64,000 nt of DNA from Sphingobacterium sp. LZ7M1 (GTDB lineage: Bacteria > Bacteroidota > Bacteroidia > Sphingobacteriales > Sphingobacteriaceae), in contig NZ_CP101134.1 of assembly GCF_024296865.1 (NCBI RefSeq), positions 1,302,001 to 1,366,000 of the forward strand. The letters are read 5' to 3'. The position numbers were made by a program, and so were the translations under genes. This document shows positions 37,990 through 47,300 of this stretch, one piece after another. Each line of letters opens with the position of its first letter. The stretch's first letter is position 1. Under the pieces are notes generated by a model. The model was given only the letters and a program-made list of their open reading frames with translations, had not been told where the DNA came from and did not search any database.

Positions 37990-38403
37990 ATGAAAAAATT
38001 GATTTATATATTATTAGGCGTGGCTTTTGGTATTGTCATGTATAAAGCTGAAGCGGCATCATGGTTTCGCATCTATGAAATGTTCAGCTTTCAATCCTTT
38101 CACATGTTTGGATTTATGGCAACTGCTTTATTGATTGGCGTTCCTGCAGTACAATATTTGAAACGCAAAAAAGTGAAAAATGTCAATGGCGATGCAGTTT
38201 GCATTTCTCCGAAGGCTAAATCAATCCCTAGGTACCTCATTGGAGGAATTCTGTTTGGACTTGGATGGGCATTGGTGGGTGCATGTCCTGGGCCAGTTTT
38301 TGTGTTGATCGGTTCAGGTTTGTACAGCATGTTGATCGTTGCGGGTTTTGCAATCCTGGGAACCTATCTATATGGTCTTGTGAAAGATAAATTGCCTCAT
38401 TAA
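37990..38403 (+). CDS. YeeE/YedE-family sulfur transporter, subunit 2 (DUF6691)
   Basis: 137 residues, about four membrane segments, starting 3 nt after the preceding gene stops. The Cys motif GWALVGACPGPVFVLIGSG matches the second half of YeeE transporters. Split YeeE pairs of this kind are common in Bacteroidota and Proteobacteria next to rhodanese and persulfide dioxygenase genes. Translationally coupled to subunit 1. Substrate (thiosulfate or other inorganic sulfur) is inferred. Confidence 0.88.
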   Translation: MKKLIYILLGVAFGIVMYKAEAASWFRIYEMFSFQSFHMFGFMATALLIGVPAVQYLKRKKVKNVNGDAVCISPKAKSIPRYLIGGILFGLGWALVGACPGPVFVLIGSGLYSMLIVAGFAILGTYLYGLVKDKLPH

Positions 38404-38414
38404 CAAATTGATGT

Positions 38415-38458
38415 GTAACAAAAGTAGCGGATACTGATTATTGATAGACCTAACTTTG
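38415..38458 (+). promoter_or_regulatory. Rhodanese promoter with GTAAC-N4-GTAGC site
   Basis: GTAAC (38415-38419), AAAA, GTAGC (38424-38428), 22 nt, -7 box TAACTTTG (38451-38458), ATG at 38477. The second half-site is degenerate, but the distances equal those at the other three sites. Confidence 0.5.
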
Positions 38459-38476
38459 TTGTATAAAATTTGTGAT

Positions 38477-38785
38477 ATGATAAAATTATTGACAGTACCA
38501 GAGTTTAAGGCTCAAATAAAAAATAATGACGTTCAACTCATCGATGTGAGAACAGAAATGGAATATTCATTAGGTAAGATTGATGGCTCTACGTTGATTA
38601 ATGTTCAATCTTCTGATTTTATGGATCAGGCTAAAGAATACATTGATTTTAAAAAGCCAATCTTTATCTATTGCCGTTCTGGAGCTCGATCACATATGGC
38701 AGCCAAGATCTTGGAAAACATGGGGGCAAAAGAAATTTTCGATCTACAAGGAGGATTTTTATCTTGGAGCCAAAACAATAAGTAA
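38477..38785 (+). CDS. Rhodanese-like sulfurtransferase
   Basis: 102 residues, single rhodanese domain, cytoplasmic. Cys66 in the active-site loop IYCRSGARS carries the persulfide; LIDVRTEMEYSLGKIDGS is the N-terminal landmark and DLQGGFLSW the C-terminal one. ATG 38477 follows a clear -7 box by 18 nt, so the longer TTG frame is rejected. It lies before the persulfide dioxygenase gene, with which it probably exchanges sulfane sulfur. Confidence 0.92.
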   Translation: MIKLLTVPEFKAQIKNNDVQLIDVRTEMEYSLGKIDGSTLINVQSSDFMDQAKEYIDFKKPIFIYCRSGARSHMAAKILENMGAKEIFDLQGGFLSWSQNNK

Positions 38786-38834
38786 GAAACATTAACTTAA
38801 CAGAATTATAAATTTAATATTTTAAAGGAATACT

Positions 38835-40214
38835 ATGTTTTTTCAACAAGTTTATGATAAAACCTTAGCTCAAGCCAGTTTTTTTATTGGCTGCCAAGCT
38901 AAAAATGAAGCAATTGTAATTGATGCAAAAAGGGATATAGATACCTATTTGGAAATTGCAAAGCAAAATAACATGAAGATTACGCACATTGCTGAAACAC
39001 ATATTCATGCTGATTTCCTTGCTGGTTCTCGCGAACTGGCAGAAGTAACCGGTGCTAAATTATATCTTTCTGATGAAGGTGGTGAGAATTGGCAATATGA
39101 ATTCCCTCATGAAGGGCTGAAAGAAGGCGATGTCATCAAAGTGGGTAACCTAAGTTTAGAGGTTATGCATACCCCAGGTCATACCCCTGAAAGCATCAGC
39201 TTTTTGTTAAGGGATCATCCTGCTTCCGAAGAGCCTGTAATGATTTTTACCGGAGACTTCGTCTTCGTAGGTGATATCGGTAGACCTGACCTGTTGGAGG
39301 AAGCTGCTGGTCTGGTTGGTACCAAGGAAATTGGCGCCCAGCAAATGTTTGAATCATTGAAAAAGTTTGCTGCTTTACCTGATTACGTGCAAGTATGGCC
39401 AGGCCATGGTGCCGGATCAGCTTGTGGTAAAGCCTTAGGTGCGGTTCCCAGCAGTACTGTGGGCTATGAAAAAATCAGAAACTGGGCTTTCCAATTCGGA
39501 GATGACTACGAAGGATTTAAGAACTACCTATTGAGTGACCAACCTGAAGCCCCTGTTTACTTTGCCATGATGAAGAAATTGAACAAGGTAGACAGACCTC
39601 TGTTGGTTGAAGTTCCTGAGCATCCTACCTTATCGGTAGAAGAAGTTGAAAAAATGGAAGATATCACCTTAATCGATACTCGCCATAAAACCGAATTTGC
39701 AAAAGGACACTTAAAGGACTCCATCAATATTCAAAACAATAATTCCTTGGCAAATTGGGCCGGATGGATGATTGACTATGATGAAAACATGGTCATGATA
39801 GCTGACGAAGGCAACCAAGAAGAGATTACAAGAAAATTGATGCGAATCGGTTTAGATAACATCAAAGGTTTTGTGACTGACTTGGAAACAGCAGATCTGG
39901 AAAAAACCAAGCTTGTCGATGCGGATACGGTTGAAGCGATGAAAGATAATGCCGACACGGTATTACTGGACGTACGCGGTTCCTCTGAATTCAAAGCTGA
40001 ACATATCCCTGGAGCAGAACATCGTTTTGTGGGCTCTTTTAGAAAGAAATTGCCTACAGATATCAAAGATAAAAAGATCATTATTCAATGTCAATCTGGA
40101 GACAGAGCTACTATTGCAGCTTCTTACCTAGAAAAAAATGGTTTCGATCAAGTTTATAATTACGCCGGTAGTTTTATTGACTGGAAAAACCAAGGTAAAG
40201 AAACAACAAAATAG
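38835..40214 (+). CDS. CstB-like persulfide dioxygenase/rhodanese fusion
   Basis: 459 residues in three domains. The metallo-beta-lactamase fold (1-250) has the iron-site residues in ETHIHADFLAGS (His56, His58, Asp60), HTPGHTPESI, FTGDFVFVGDIGRPDLL and WPGHGAGSACGK. A middle rhodanese-like domain (about 265-355) has lost its cysteine (IADEGN loop). The last rhodanese has Cys419 in QCQSGDRA. This domain order matches CstB of Staphylococcus aureus, which oxidises persulfides and makes thiosulfate. It is the central enzyme of this sulfide/persulfide cluster. Confidence 0.93.
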   Translation: MFFQQVYDKTLAQASFFIGCQAKNEAIVIDAKRDIDTYLEIAKQNNMKITHIAETHIHADFLAGSRELAEVTGAKLYLSDEGGENWQYEFPHEGLKEGDVIKVGNLSLEVMHTPGHTPESISFLLRDHPASEEPVMIFTGDFVFVGDIGRPDLLEEAAGLVGTKEIGAQQMFESLKKFAALPDYVQVWPGHGAGSACGKALGAVPSSTVGYEKIRNWAFQFGDDYEGFKNYLLSDQPEAPVYFAMMKKLNKVDRPLLVEVPEHPTLSVEEVEKMEDITLIDTRHKTEFAKGHLKDSINIQNNNSLANWAGWMIDYDENMVMIADEGNQEEITRKLMRIGLDNIKGFVTDLETADLEKTKLVDADTVEAMKDNADTVLLDVRGSSEFKAEHIPGAEHRFVGSFRKKLPTDIKDKKIIIQCQSGDRATIAASYLEKNGFDQVYNYAGSFIDWKNQGKETTK

Positions 40215-40225
40215 TATATTTGAGT

Positions 40226-40852
40226 ATGAGTCTAATAGAAAACGCTTATACCGGAATATTAGAACCCGCCTTAATTGAAGAAATTGAGGCGGTTGCTACT
40301 TTAAAGACCTTTCAGTCTGGTGATATTATCATTGATATCGGTCAATATATCCGTTCCATGCCATTGCTGTTGACAGGTGCGATTAAGATCATGAGGGAGG
40401 ATGAAAAGGAAGGGGAGCTGTTACTTTATTATTTAGCAAAGGGTGAAACTTGCACCATGTCGATTGCCTGTTGTTTAGGTAACAAAAAAAGTGAAATCAG
40501 GGCTCAAGCTGAAATGGAAACAGCGGTAGCCATGATCCCTAATCAATACCTCAATGAATGGCTTGTCAAATATAGTTCTTGGAGAAGCTTTATCCTCAAT
40601 AGTTACTCCTCCAGAATGAATGAAATGCTTGGTGCTATCGATAACCTGGCATTTTCTAAAATGGAAGATCGCATCATGAACTATCTAAAAGAGAAAGTAA
40701 AACTTACTGAAGATAGAATTCTAACAGTTACTCACCAGGATATAGCTTTAGACCTAAATACTTCACGTGTGGTGGTCTCAAGGATCCTTAAGAAGCTGGA
40801 AAATGAAGATAAGATCGTGTTACTTCGGAATGAAATAAGGGTGTTAGTATAA
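40226..40852 (+). CDS. Crp/Fnr-family regulator of the sulfur cluster
   Basis: 208 residues from ATG 40226, 11 nt after the persulfide dioxygenase, so cotranscribed. N-terminal cyclic-nucleotide-binding-like beta roll (about 20-115) with KTFQSGDIIIDIGQYI, then a long dimer helix and a C-terminal winged helix: LTVTHQDIALDLNTSRVVVSRILKKLE. One Cys pair-like sequence, GETCTMSIACCLG (about 80-92), could sense persulfide, as Crp-type sulfide sensors do. The most likely binding site is the repeated GTAAC motif upstream of its own cluster. Confidence 0.9.
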   Translation: MSLIENAYTGILEPALIEEIEAVATLKTFQSGDIIIDIGQYIRSMPLLLTGAIKIMREDEKEGELLLYYLAKGETCTMSIACCLGNKKSEIRAQAEMETAVAMIPNQYLNEWLVKYSSWRSFILNSYSSRMNEMLGAIDNLAFSKMEDRIMNYLKEKVKLTEDRILTVTHQDIALDLNTSRVVVSRILKKLENEDKIVLLRNEIRVLV

Positions 40853-40855
40853 AAG

Positions 40856-41440
40856 CTAGCGCTCTATTAAGAATAATAATAGGGACAAGTGATAATAGGA
40901 AATGTTTTTATGTTTGAATACCTTTTTCAACGTAGAGATTGCCTTAGATCTTGAAAAATAAACATTACTGGCAGTTGTCCCTAATTCCTCACAGATCTCT
41001 GCCGTTTCCTTACCCTCCAATACCGATAACTGAATTATTTTTCCCTGCTGTTTCGGTAATTTCTCAATCTCTTTTACAATCAATTCAATCAACTCGGTAT
41101 AGATGATCTTGCTCAGGATACTTTCCTCTCCTGATTCTAAGTCAACCAACCATTCTTCATCATGCTGAAGTTGATTTCTTTTCAATTTCAAATGGTCCAA
41201 ACATTCGTTCCTTGTAACAAGGTAGAGGAAGGATTTAATGCTTTCCTCGGCATGAAAGTTCTCCTTCTTTTCCCATAACTTAAAAAATGCCTCAGAAACA
41301 ATCTCTCTAGCAATGTCCCTGTCCTTGATAATTTTGAAGGCATAGAAGTGCAAGGCATGGCTGTATTGATCCATGAAGTAGCATAAAGAAGATTCTTTAC
41401 CCTGCTGTAAGCCAATGACTTCCTTGTCAAAATTATTCAT
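40856..41440 (-). CDS. ECF sigma factor (FecI/SigW type)
   Basis: 194 residues. Sigma region 2: HALHFYAFKIIKDRDIAREIVSEAFFKLWEKKE; region 4: LPKQQGKIIQLSVLEGKETAEICEELGTTASNVYFSRSKAISTLKK. ECF type, typical of Bacteroidota SusC/SusD loci. Here it lies at the downstream end of the susC-susD-lipoprotein genes behind a terminator, rather than next to fecR as usual, and converges with the Crp gene (3 nt apart). It probably pairs with the FecR protein at 47965. Confidence 0.93.
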   Translation of the reverse strand: MNNFDKEVIGLQQGKESSLCYFMDQYSHALHFYAFKIIKDRDIAREIVSEAFFKLWEKKENFHAEESIKSFLYLVTRNECLDHLKLKRNQLQHDEEWLVDLESGEESILSKIIYTELIELIVKEIEKLPKQQGKIIQLSVLEGKETAEICEELGTTASNVYFSRSKAISTLKKVFKHKNISYYHLSLLLFLIER

Positions 41441-41743
41441 GTTGTGATTTGATAGGCAATATTAAAATGGTCAATATAAATTTAATGTTAATTTGACAAA
41501 TAAAAAAGTTTAAAGCAATTTTTTAAGCAATAAAATAGAAAGAAATTAGCCTATTTTAAATTATTTACAAAAACTATCCATAAACAGTAACGGGAATCAC
41601 TGAGGTTTTAGGATAAAAAATCGAGATCTGCTTCCGCAGACCTCGATTCCTCAATTATAATATAATGACTCTAACAAAACTTACTCATTTTCAATTTTAG
41701 ACAACCCAAAATTCTCAAGTCTGTCGTCTATTGTCTTATGTCC
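41441..41743. terminator. Gene-free stretch with terminator of the susCD operon (41619-41648)
   Basis: AATCGAGATCTGC (41619-41631) pairs with GCAGACCTCGATT (41636-41648) with one mismatch; on the minus strand TTTTTT follows. The remainder is AT-rich and must carry the sigma gene promoter. Confidence 0.85.
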
Positions 41744-42577
41744 TTAAATAGCTTTAAAGTTCCAGAACCATGCAGTTCCCCATGCGCCTACACCAGGTTC
41801 AGGATAGCTTAATACAATTTCTGAATCATTAATGATCAAGATATCATATTCATAGACAGGTGCATTTCCCTCATTTGGGGATTTACCACAAAGGACAGTC
41901 ACCCCTTTGGTGGTTAATTTTCCTTTGGCCCAAACGGTTCCATCGTCCAAGGTTACTTTCTTGCCCATGTCAAAAGAAAAACTACCCACTTCTTGTTGCC
42001 CTGTAGATTTTACTTTGGTCAATTTCGCTCCACGAAGGGAAAAGATCATTTTTGCGCCTTTTCCCTCTCCAGGAGCCTGACCATCTATATCGGCCTCTTT
42101 CAAGGTCCACCATGCTGGACCATTGCTGCCCATATAACCTCCATTTCCCCAAACTGCAGGTTTGGTCGTATCCCATACCCATGTCTTGTCCTTACCATCG
42201 GTTAGCATTCCCCATTCCAAAGGTACAGCAAATGACAACTCATCAACAGTGACTTTCAAGGACTTACTGATCTTACTGCCATCAGGGTTTAGACCTGTAA
42301 AGATGATTTCATTTTCTCCGGTAGAAACTAGAAGAACAGTATCCGTTTTCTTTTGTGTTACGCCGGTTCCATAATCCCAGGAGGATAGGACCGGACTATT
42401 GTTGTTGACTACTACCTTATTGCTCTTTTTACCATTTACGGTCAGAACAGTGGCAGAGATATCCAGTTGCTCAGCTGCAATGGCCGAACCCAATTCCATT
42501 CGATCTTCTATAGGTTCACAACCCAATAACAAGGCAAATGAAATCGAAAATATGATGATATAGATTAAATTTCTCAT
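41744..42577 (-). CDS. SusCD-associated lipoprotein
   Basis: 277 residues from ATG 42577, which starts a lipoprotein signal with Cys20 (ALLLGCEPIED). About residues 25-110 look like an Ig/PKD-type fold (NNSPVLSSWDYGTGVTQKK, then GLNPDGSKISKSLKVTV). The rest is Trp- and Gly-rich, with WVWDTTKPAVWGNGGYMG and GAWGTAWFWNFKAI, as in surface glycan-binding lipoproteins encoded after susD. It probably helps capture a ligand at the cell surface. Ligand unknown. Confidence 0.82.
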   Translation of the reverse strand: MRNLIYIIIFSISFALLLGCEPIEDRMELGSAIAAEQLDISATVLTVNGKKSNKVVVNNNSPVLSSWDYGTGVTQKKTDTVLLVSTGENEIIFTGLNPDGSKISKSLKVTVDELSFAVPLEWGMLTDGKDKTWVWDTTKPAVWGNGGYMGSNGPAWWTLKEADIDGQAPGEGKGAKMIFSLRGAKLTKVKSTGQQEVGSFSFDMGKKVTLDDGTVWAKGKLTTKGVTVLCGKSPNEGNAPVYEYDILIINDSEIVLSYPEPGVGAWGTAWFWNFKAI

Positions 42578-42594
42578 TTGATTAAGTTTATTGA

Positions 42595-44292
42595 TTACCA
42601 ACCTGGGAACTCATTGCTTGAATCTCCCCAACCTTTATTTTGAACCAATACGCCTTCTGAAAGCGCAATCTGCGAACTTGGAATTGGCCAAAAACCGCCC
42701 GTAGCATCAAAACGCGCCTTATATCCACCACCAAATCCCTTCATTTTCGTATCGATCCCTTTGTTTTTGATGTCCACACCTTCTTGTTTTGCCAAGGCAG
42801 TACTAGCATCATTCCAACGCATCAAATCAAAATAGCGTAAGCCTTCAAATGATAGCTCCCAACGACGTTCTTTTTTTAGGGCAGCCAATGAATAAGCTAC
42901 TGGTGTCAATTTTGCCCTCGCTCTTACTCGGTTTAGGTTAGTTGCGGTCTCTGTCAACTCAGCATGCATTAGCAATACATCTGCAAACCTGATTAATGCC
43001 AGGTCCTGGGTATGCGCAAGTTGCATTTCAGATTGTGCGGCATTGGCCAAGATAGCATAGGATGGGAGTAGTGCGCCGCTTTCCTTGTCATAGGCTGTAA
43101 TGGATATGTATTTCTTCTGCCAAAAACCCGTTTCTTCCATTTGGTTGTCGGCCCCAAAGATATAGGAGTCCACATCAGCTGTCGCATTGATGATGGAACC
43201 TTCACGTCTTACATCAGTTGGTTCGGCCTGTTTCCATTCGTTCCATAGGTTGCTGTTCACTGGTCCTGCTCCCCAGCCTTGGCCAAATGGGAATGTTCCA
43301 GCTAAACCGTTGTTAGAACGCAATCCAAAGTGTAAGTTGTATTGATTGGAATAACCCAAATTGTACTGATCTCCCCAATCCACCAAGGTACCGAATTTCA
43401 CTGCAAATACAGTTTCCTTATGGCCTTCGCCTTCATACTTAAGGTTGTTATCCTTTGCGTATTTATAGTCCAACTTGGTGAACTCATTGGAATACGGCCA
43501 CAGATTCCTGAAATCACTTACCAGGTCATGACCGCTGTTTTTGATACAATCATCTAACCATTGAATGACCTGTGCTTTGGTTACCGATCCACCAGATGCT
43601 AAAGGAAGATCAGCTTTTTTATAATATCCAGTATAGAAAAGGAAAACCCTTGCCATCAATGCTTCTGCTGCCCATTTGGTCGCATGACCCGAAGGGATTG
43701 AATTATAGGGCGTTGCTGGCATCAAGCTGATCGCGGTCTTCAAATCCTCAGCAATCAATGCATAAGTCTCTGCTGCTGGGTTTTTAGGGATATTGGTAAC
43801 TTGAGTACTGGTCACTAAAGGAACCTCACCAAACATTTGGGAGAGTTCGAAATAATATAAGGCCCTTAAAAAATGAACCTCACCAAGAACTTGATTCTTC
43901 TGTCCTTCGCTGGTCCAACCTTGAACCTGATCCAATGTTTCCAATGCCGTATTGGCCCTGAAGATCCCTTGGTATCTTGCAGTCCAAAACGTCAAGAAAC
44001 GGTCGGGCTGGGTATTCATCAGATGATCTAAACCTTGCATATCTCGGTCATTCTCACCACCACCGCCAAAACGGTCGTCTGAAGCCAGTTCAGCCATGTA
44101 GAAATGTGTATTCGCTACATTCGAAATCGCTGCGCTTAAACTGGAGTAAATGCCTGTAAGCATGGAGTTTGCATCCGATACATTGACCGGAAAATTCGCT
44201 GTATTTTTCTTATCGTAACTCTCAGAATCTAGAAACTTTTCACAAGAACTAAGAAATCCTACAGCCATCAATAATAATATCGTCTTTTTCAT
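42595..44292 (-). CDS. SusD/RagB-family nutrient-binding lipoprotein
   Basis: 565 residues; lipoprotein Cys17 (GFLSSCEKFLD). TPR-rich N-terminal half with ALYYFELSQMFGEVPL and the C-terminal RagB/SusD domain with FADVLLMHAELTETATNLNRVRARA and ERRWELSFEGLRYFDLMRW, both standard landmarks. It caps the SusC transporter at the cell surface. Encoded 8 bp after susC and 17 bp before the lipoprotein gene, all in one operon. No glycoside hydrolase or protease gene is near, so the nutrient is unknown. Confidence 0.95.
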   Translation of the reverse strand: MKKTILLLMAVGFLSSCEKFLDSESYDKKNTANFPVNVSDANSMLTGIYSSLSAAISNVANTHFYMAELASDDRFGGGGENDRDMQGLDHLMNTQPDRFLTFWTARYQGIFRANTALETLDQVQGWTSEGQKNQVLGEVHFLRALYYFELSQMFGEVPLVTSTQVTNIPKNPAAETYALIAEDLKTAISLMPATPYNSIPSGHATKWAAEALMARVFLFYTGYYKKADLPLASGGSVTKAQVIQWLDDCIKNSGHDLVSDFRNLWPYSNEFTKLDYKYAKDNNLKYEGEGHKETVFAVKFGTLVDWGDQYNLGYSNQYNLHFGLRSNNGLAGTFPFGQGWGAGPVNSNLWNEWKQAEPTDVRREGSIINATADVDSYIFGADNQMEETGFWQKKYISITAYDKESGALLPSYAILANAAQSEMQLAHTQDLALIRFADVLLMHAELTETATNLNRVRARAKLTPVAYSLAALKKERRWELSFEGLRYFDLMRWNDASTALAKQEGVDIKNKGIDTKMKGFGGGYKARFDATGGFWPIPSSQIALSEGVLVQNKGWGDSSNEFPGW

Positions 44293-44300
44293 GATTGCAA

Positions 44301-47300
44301 TTAAAATTTAAGGTTTAAACCAAACATTATAGTTCTAGGCTGCGGATAGAATCCTAAATCAATTCCAGTAACCCACGACTTATCATATCCATAACCGATT
44401 TCTGGATCCATTCCGCTGTATTTGGTAAATGTGTACAGGTTCTGAACAGTTCCATATAAACGGATCTGGCTGAATGGCGATTTATTCCATAATTTGGAGA
44501 AATCATAACCTACAGTAATGTTTTGGATCTTCACAAAATCGGCATCTTCGATATAGATATCAGAAATATATTGGTTATTGGTATGGCTACCACTGGTTAA
44601 GCGTGGTAATTTGTTGGAGGTTCCTTCTCCATGCCATCTTTCAAAAATCTCAGTCGTATAGTTCTGTAATGGGCTGTCAGCAAATGAACGGTAAGATTTT
44701 GCAATCTGATGTCCAAATGAACCATGAGCAGTAATGCCCAAATCAAATCCCTTGTAACCCAAGCTGATGTTCATACCACCACTAAAGTCAGGATGTGGGT
44801 TACCGATCATCATTTTATCCTCATCAGTAATTGCACCGTCCATGTTTGCATCAACAAAAGCCACATCGCCAGGTTGTGCGGTAGGTAATACGCCTTTTCC
44901 AGCAGCACGCCATGCATCAATCTGATCTTGGTTTTGGAAGATACCATCAGTCTTGAATCCATAGAAATAGCCTATTGGAAAACCGACTTGAGCACGGTAC
45001 ATCTCTTTTGTTCCTTGACTCAGTACATTTTCTTCACCGTGGATAATTCCTTCTGAATTGGCGATACGAACAACTTCATTTTTGTTATAGGCACCATTCA
45101 ATCCGATGCTATAATTGAAATTATCATTTCTATCTGACCAGTTCAATCCAAGTTCAAATCCTTTGTTAACGATGTCACCACCATTGATAAATGGGGCAGA
45201 GGTTCCATAGATCGCTAGTACCGGAGCCTGAACTAACCAATCCACCGTTGATTTTTTATACCAATCGAAGACTACCGATAATTTGTTGTCTACAAACCTG
45301 GAATCTAAACCTACGTTGATCTGTTCGGAAGTTTCCCAACTCACATCTGGATTAGGAAGAATATCTGGATATGCTCCGCGAAGAAGCGTATTCATGTTAT
45401 TGCCAAAGTAATAGCCGTTTTTATTGTTAATGGCAATGGTAGCCAAGTATTGAAACGGTGAAATGCTTGCATTACCATTTTGTCCCCAGCTTGCTCTCAA
45501 TTTGAAGAAATTGATGCTTTCATTTCCTTTTAGGAAATCTTCATTGCTCACTACCCAACCCACAGATGCCGATGGGAAATATCCCCAACGCTTTCCAGGA
45601 GCGAAATTAGATGAACCATCCGCTCTTAGGGTTAAAGTAGCCATATAGGTCTCATTGTAGTTGTAGTTGATACGTCCAAAAACAGAGGCAATGGAACCCA
45701 TTGGCCAATGAACACCATTCACGGTTGGAATAAATCCATCGTATCCTTGTCCATTGCTGACCCATGCTTTATCCCATTGGCCAGGGAATGAGGAGTTAGA
45801 GGTCGATACACTTAGGTCTTCCCCAATACCACTTTTCTCCATGGATTGACCGGCTACAACATCAAATTGATGACCTGTAATCGGTTCAAAATGGTAGCTT
45901 AAAGTGTTTTCTAAAACCCAATTATATCCTACAGATTGGTTCTGACTGATATCATCTACCGCATTTTGAACCGTGGTAGATAGGTTATAAACATCCGTAT
46001 ATTGCCTGTAGGTCGATGCACTCATTCTATATCCAAAATTTGACTTGAATATCAAGTTCTTGATAGGCTGGACCTCTATATAGGCATTGGCAAATAAGCT
46101 ATGGCTTTTTGCTTTATTCTGACCTCTACGGAAGACCATCTCCGCCATAGGGTTGGAAATAGCTCCATCCAATGCCCATTTATCTGCTACTTTGCTCGGT
46201 TGATCATAGTAGCCCCCATTTTCATTGAATGCAGGCAATAATGGATTGCCTACTAGCATGTTATGAACGTCATTCCAATAGATGTTACCAATACCGATTC
46301 CTGAGCGGTTGTTGTAACCGTAATTAATGTTCTCTCCAATTTTGATGATATTGAATTCATCATTTTTCAATAGGATATGGTCTGAATTAATCCGAACGGT
46401 ATGTCTTTGGAAATCAGGTTGAACTGGTTTTCCAATGATCCCTTCACGATTGGTTATGGAATATCCCATAGAGAATTTTGACTGTTCATTTCCTCCCATG
46501 AGGTTTAAGGATGTATTCTGTAAGATAGCATTGTCATTATGGATCTCTTTCATCCAGTTGGTGCCATTCCAGGTTCCATCTTGAATTTGTTGGTATTGTT
46601 TAGGAATAAGGTTTGCCCAGTCATAAGGAGCTCCACCCTCATTAAAGCGACGTTCATCTTGGATCGTCATATATTCTTTTGCTGTTAATAGGGAAGGAAG
46701 TTTATAGGCATTTTGGAAACCTAAATAGTTATCAATATGCAAAGACATTTTTCCATCCTTACCTTGCTTGGTAGTGACCAAAACAACCCCATTTGCAGCT
46801 CTTGCTCCATAAATGGCTGCAGAGGCAGCATCTTTTAATACGTCGATACGCTCAATATCCGAAGGGTTCAGCATATTGATGTCTCCACCGGCAATTCCGT
46901 CAATGACATATAAGGGGCTTGAGTTACCAATGGTTCCTAGACCGCGGATCGTTACTTTGAAGCTTTCACCCGGCATCCCTGAACTTTGGGTAATCTGCAC
47001 GCCCGGAGATTGACTTTGTAGGGCCTCCAAGATACTTGGGGTGCTTAATTTCTCAAGATCTTCTCCTTTTACCTCAATGGTTGCTCCTGTAGTCAATTTC
47101 TTCTTTTGGGTACCATATCCAACAACCACAATCTCATCTAAGTCACCTAATTCTTCTTTTAGGATGATGTTGATGTTCTGTTGATTGCCAATACTAACTT
47201 CTGATTTCAAGAAACCTATGTAGCTCACGATCAAGGTTATATTGTTACCATTAACCTCTAAGGAGAAGTTTCCGTTTGCATCCGTCGATGTGCCGTTGTT

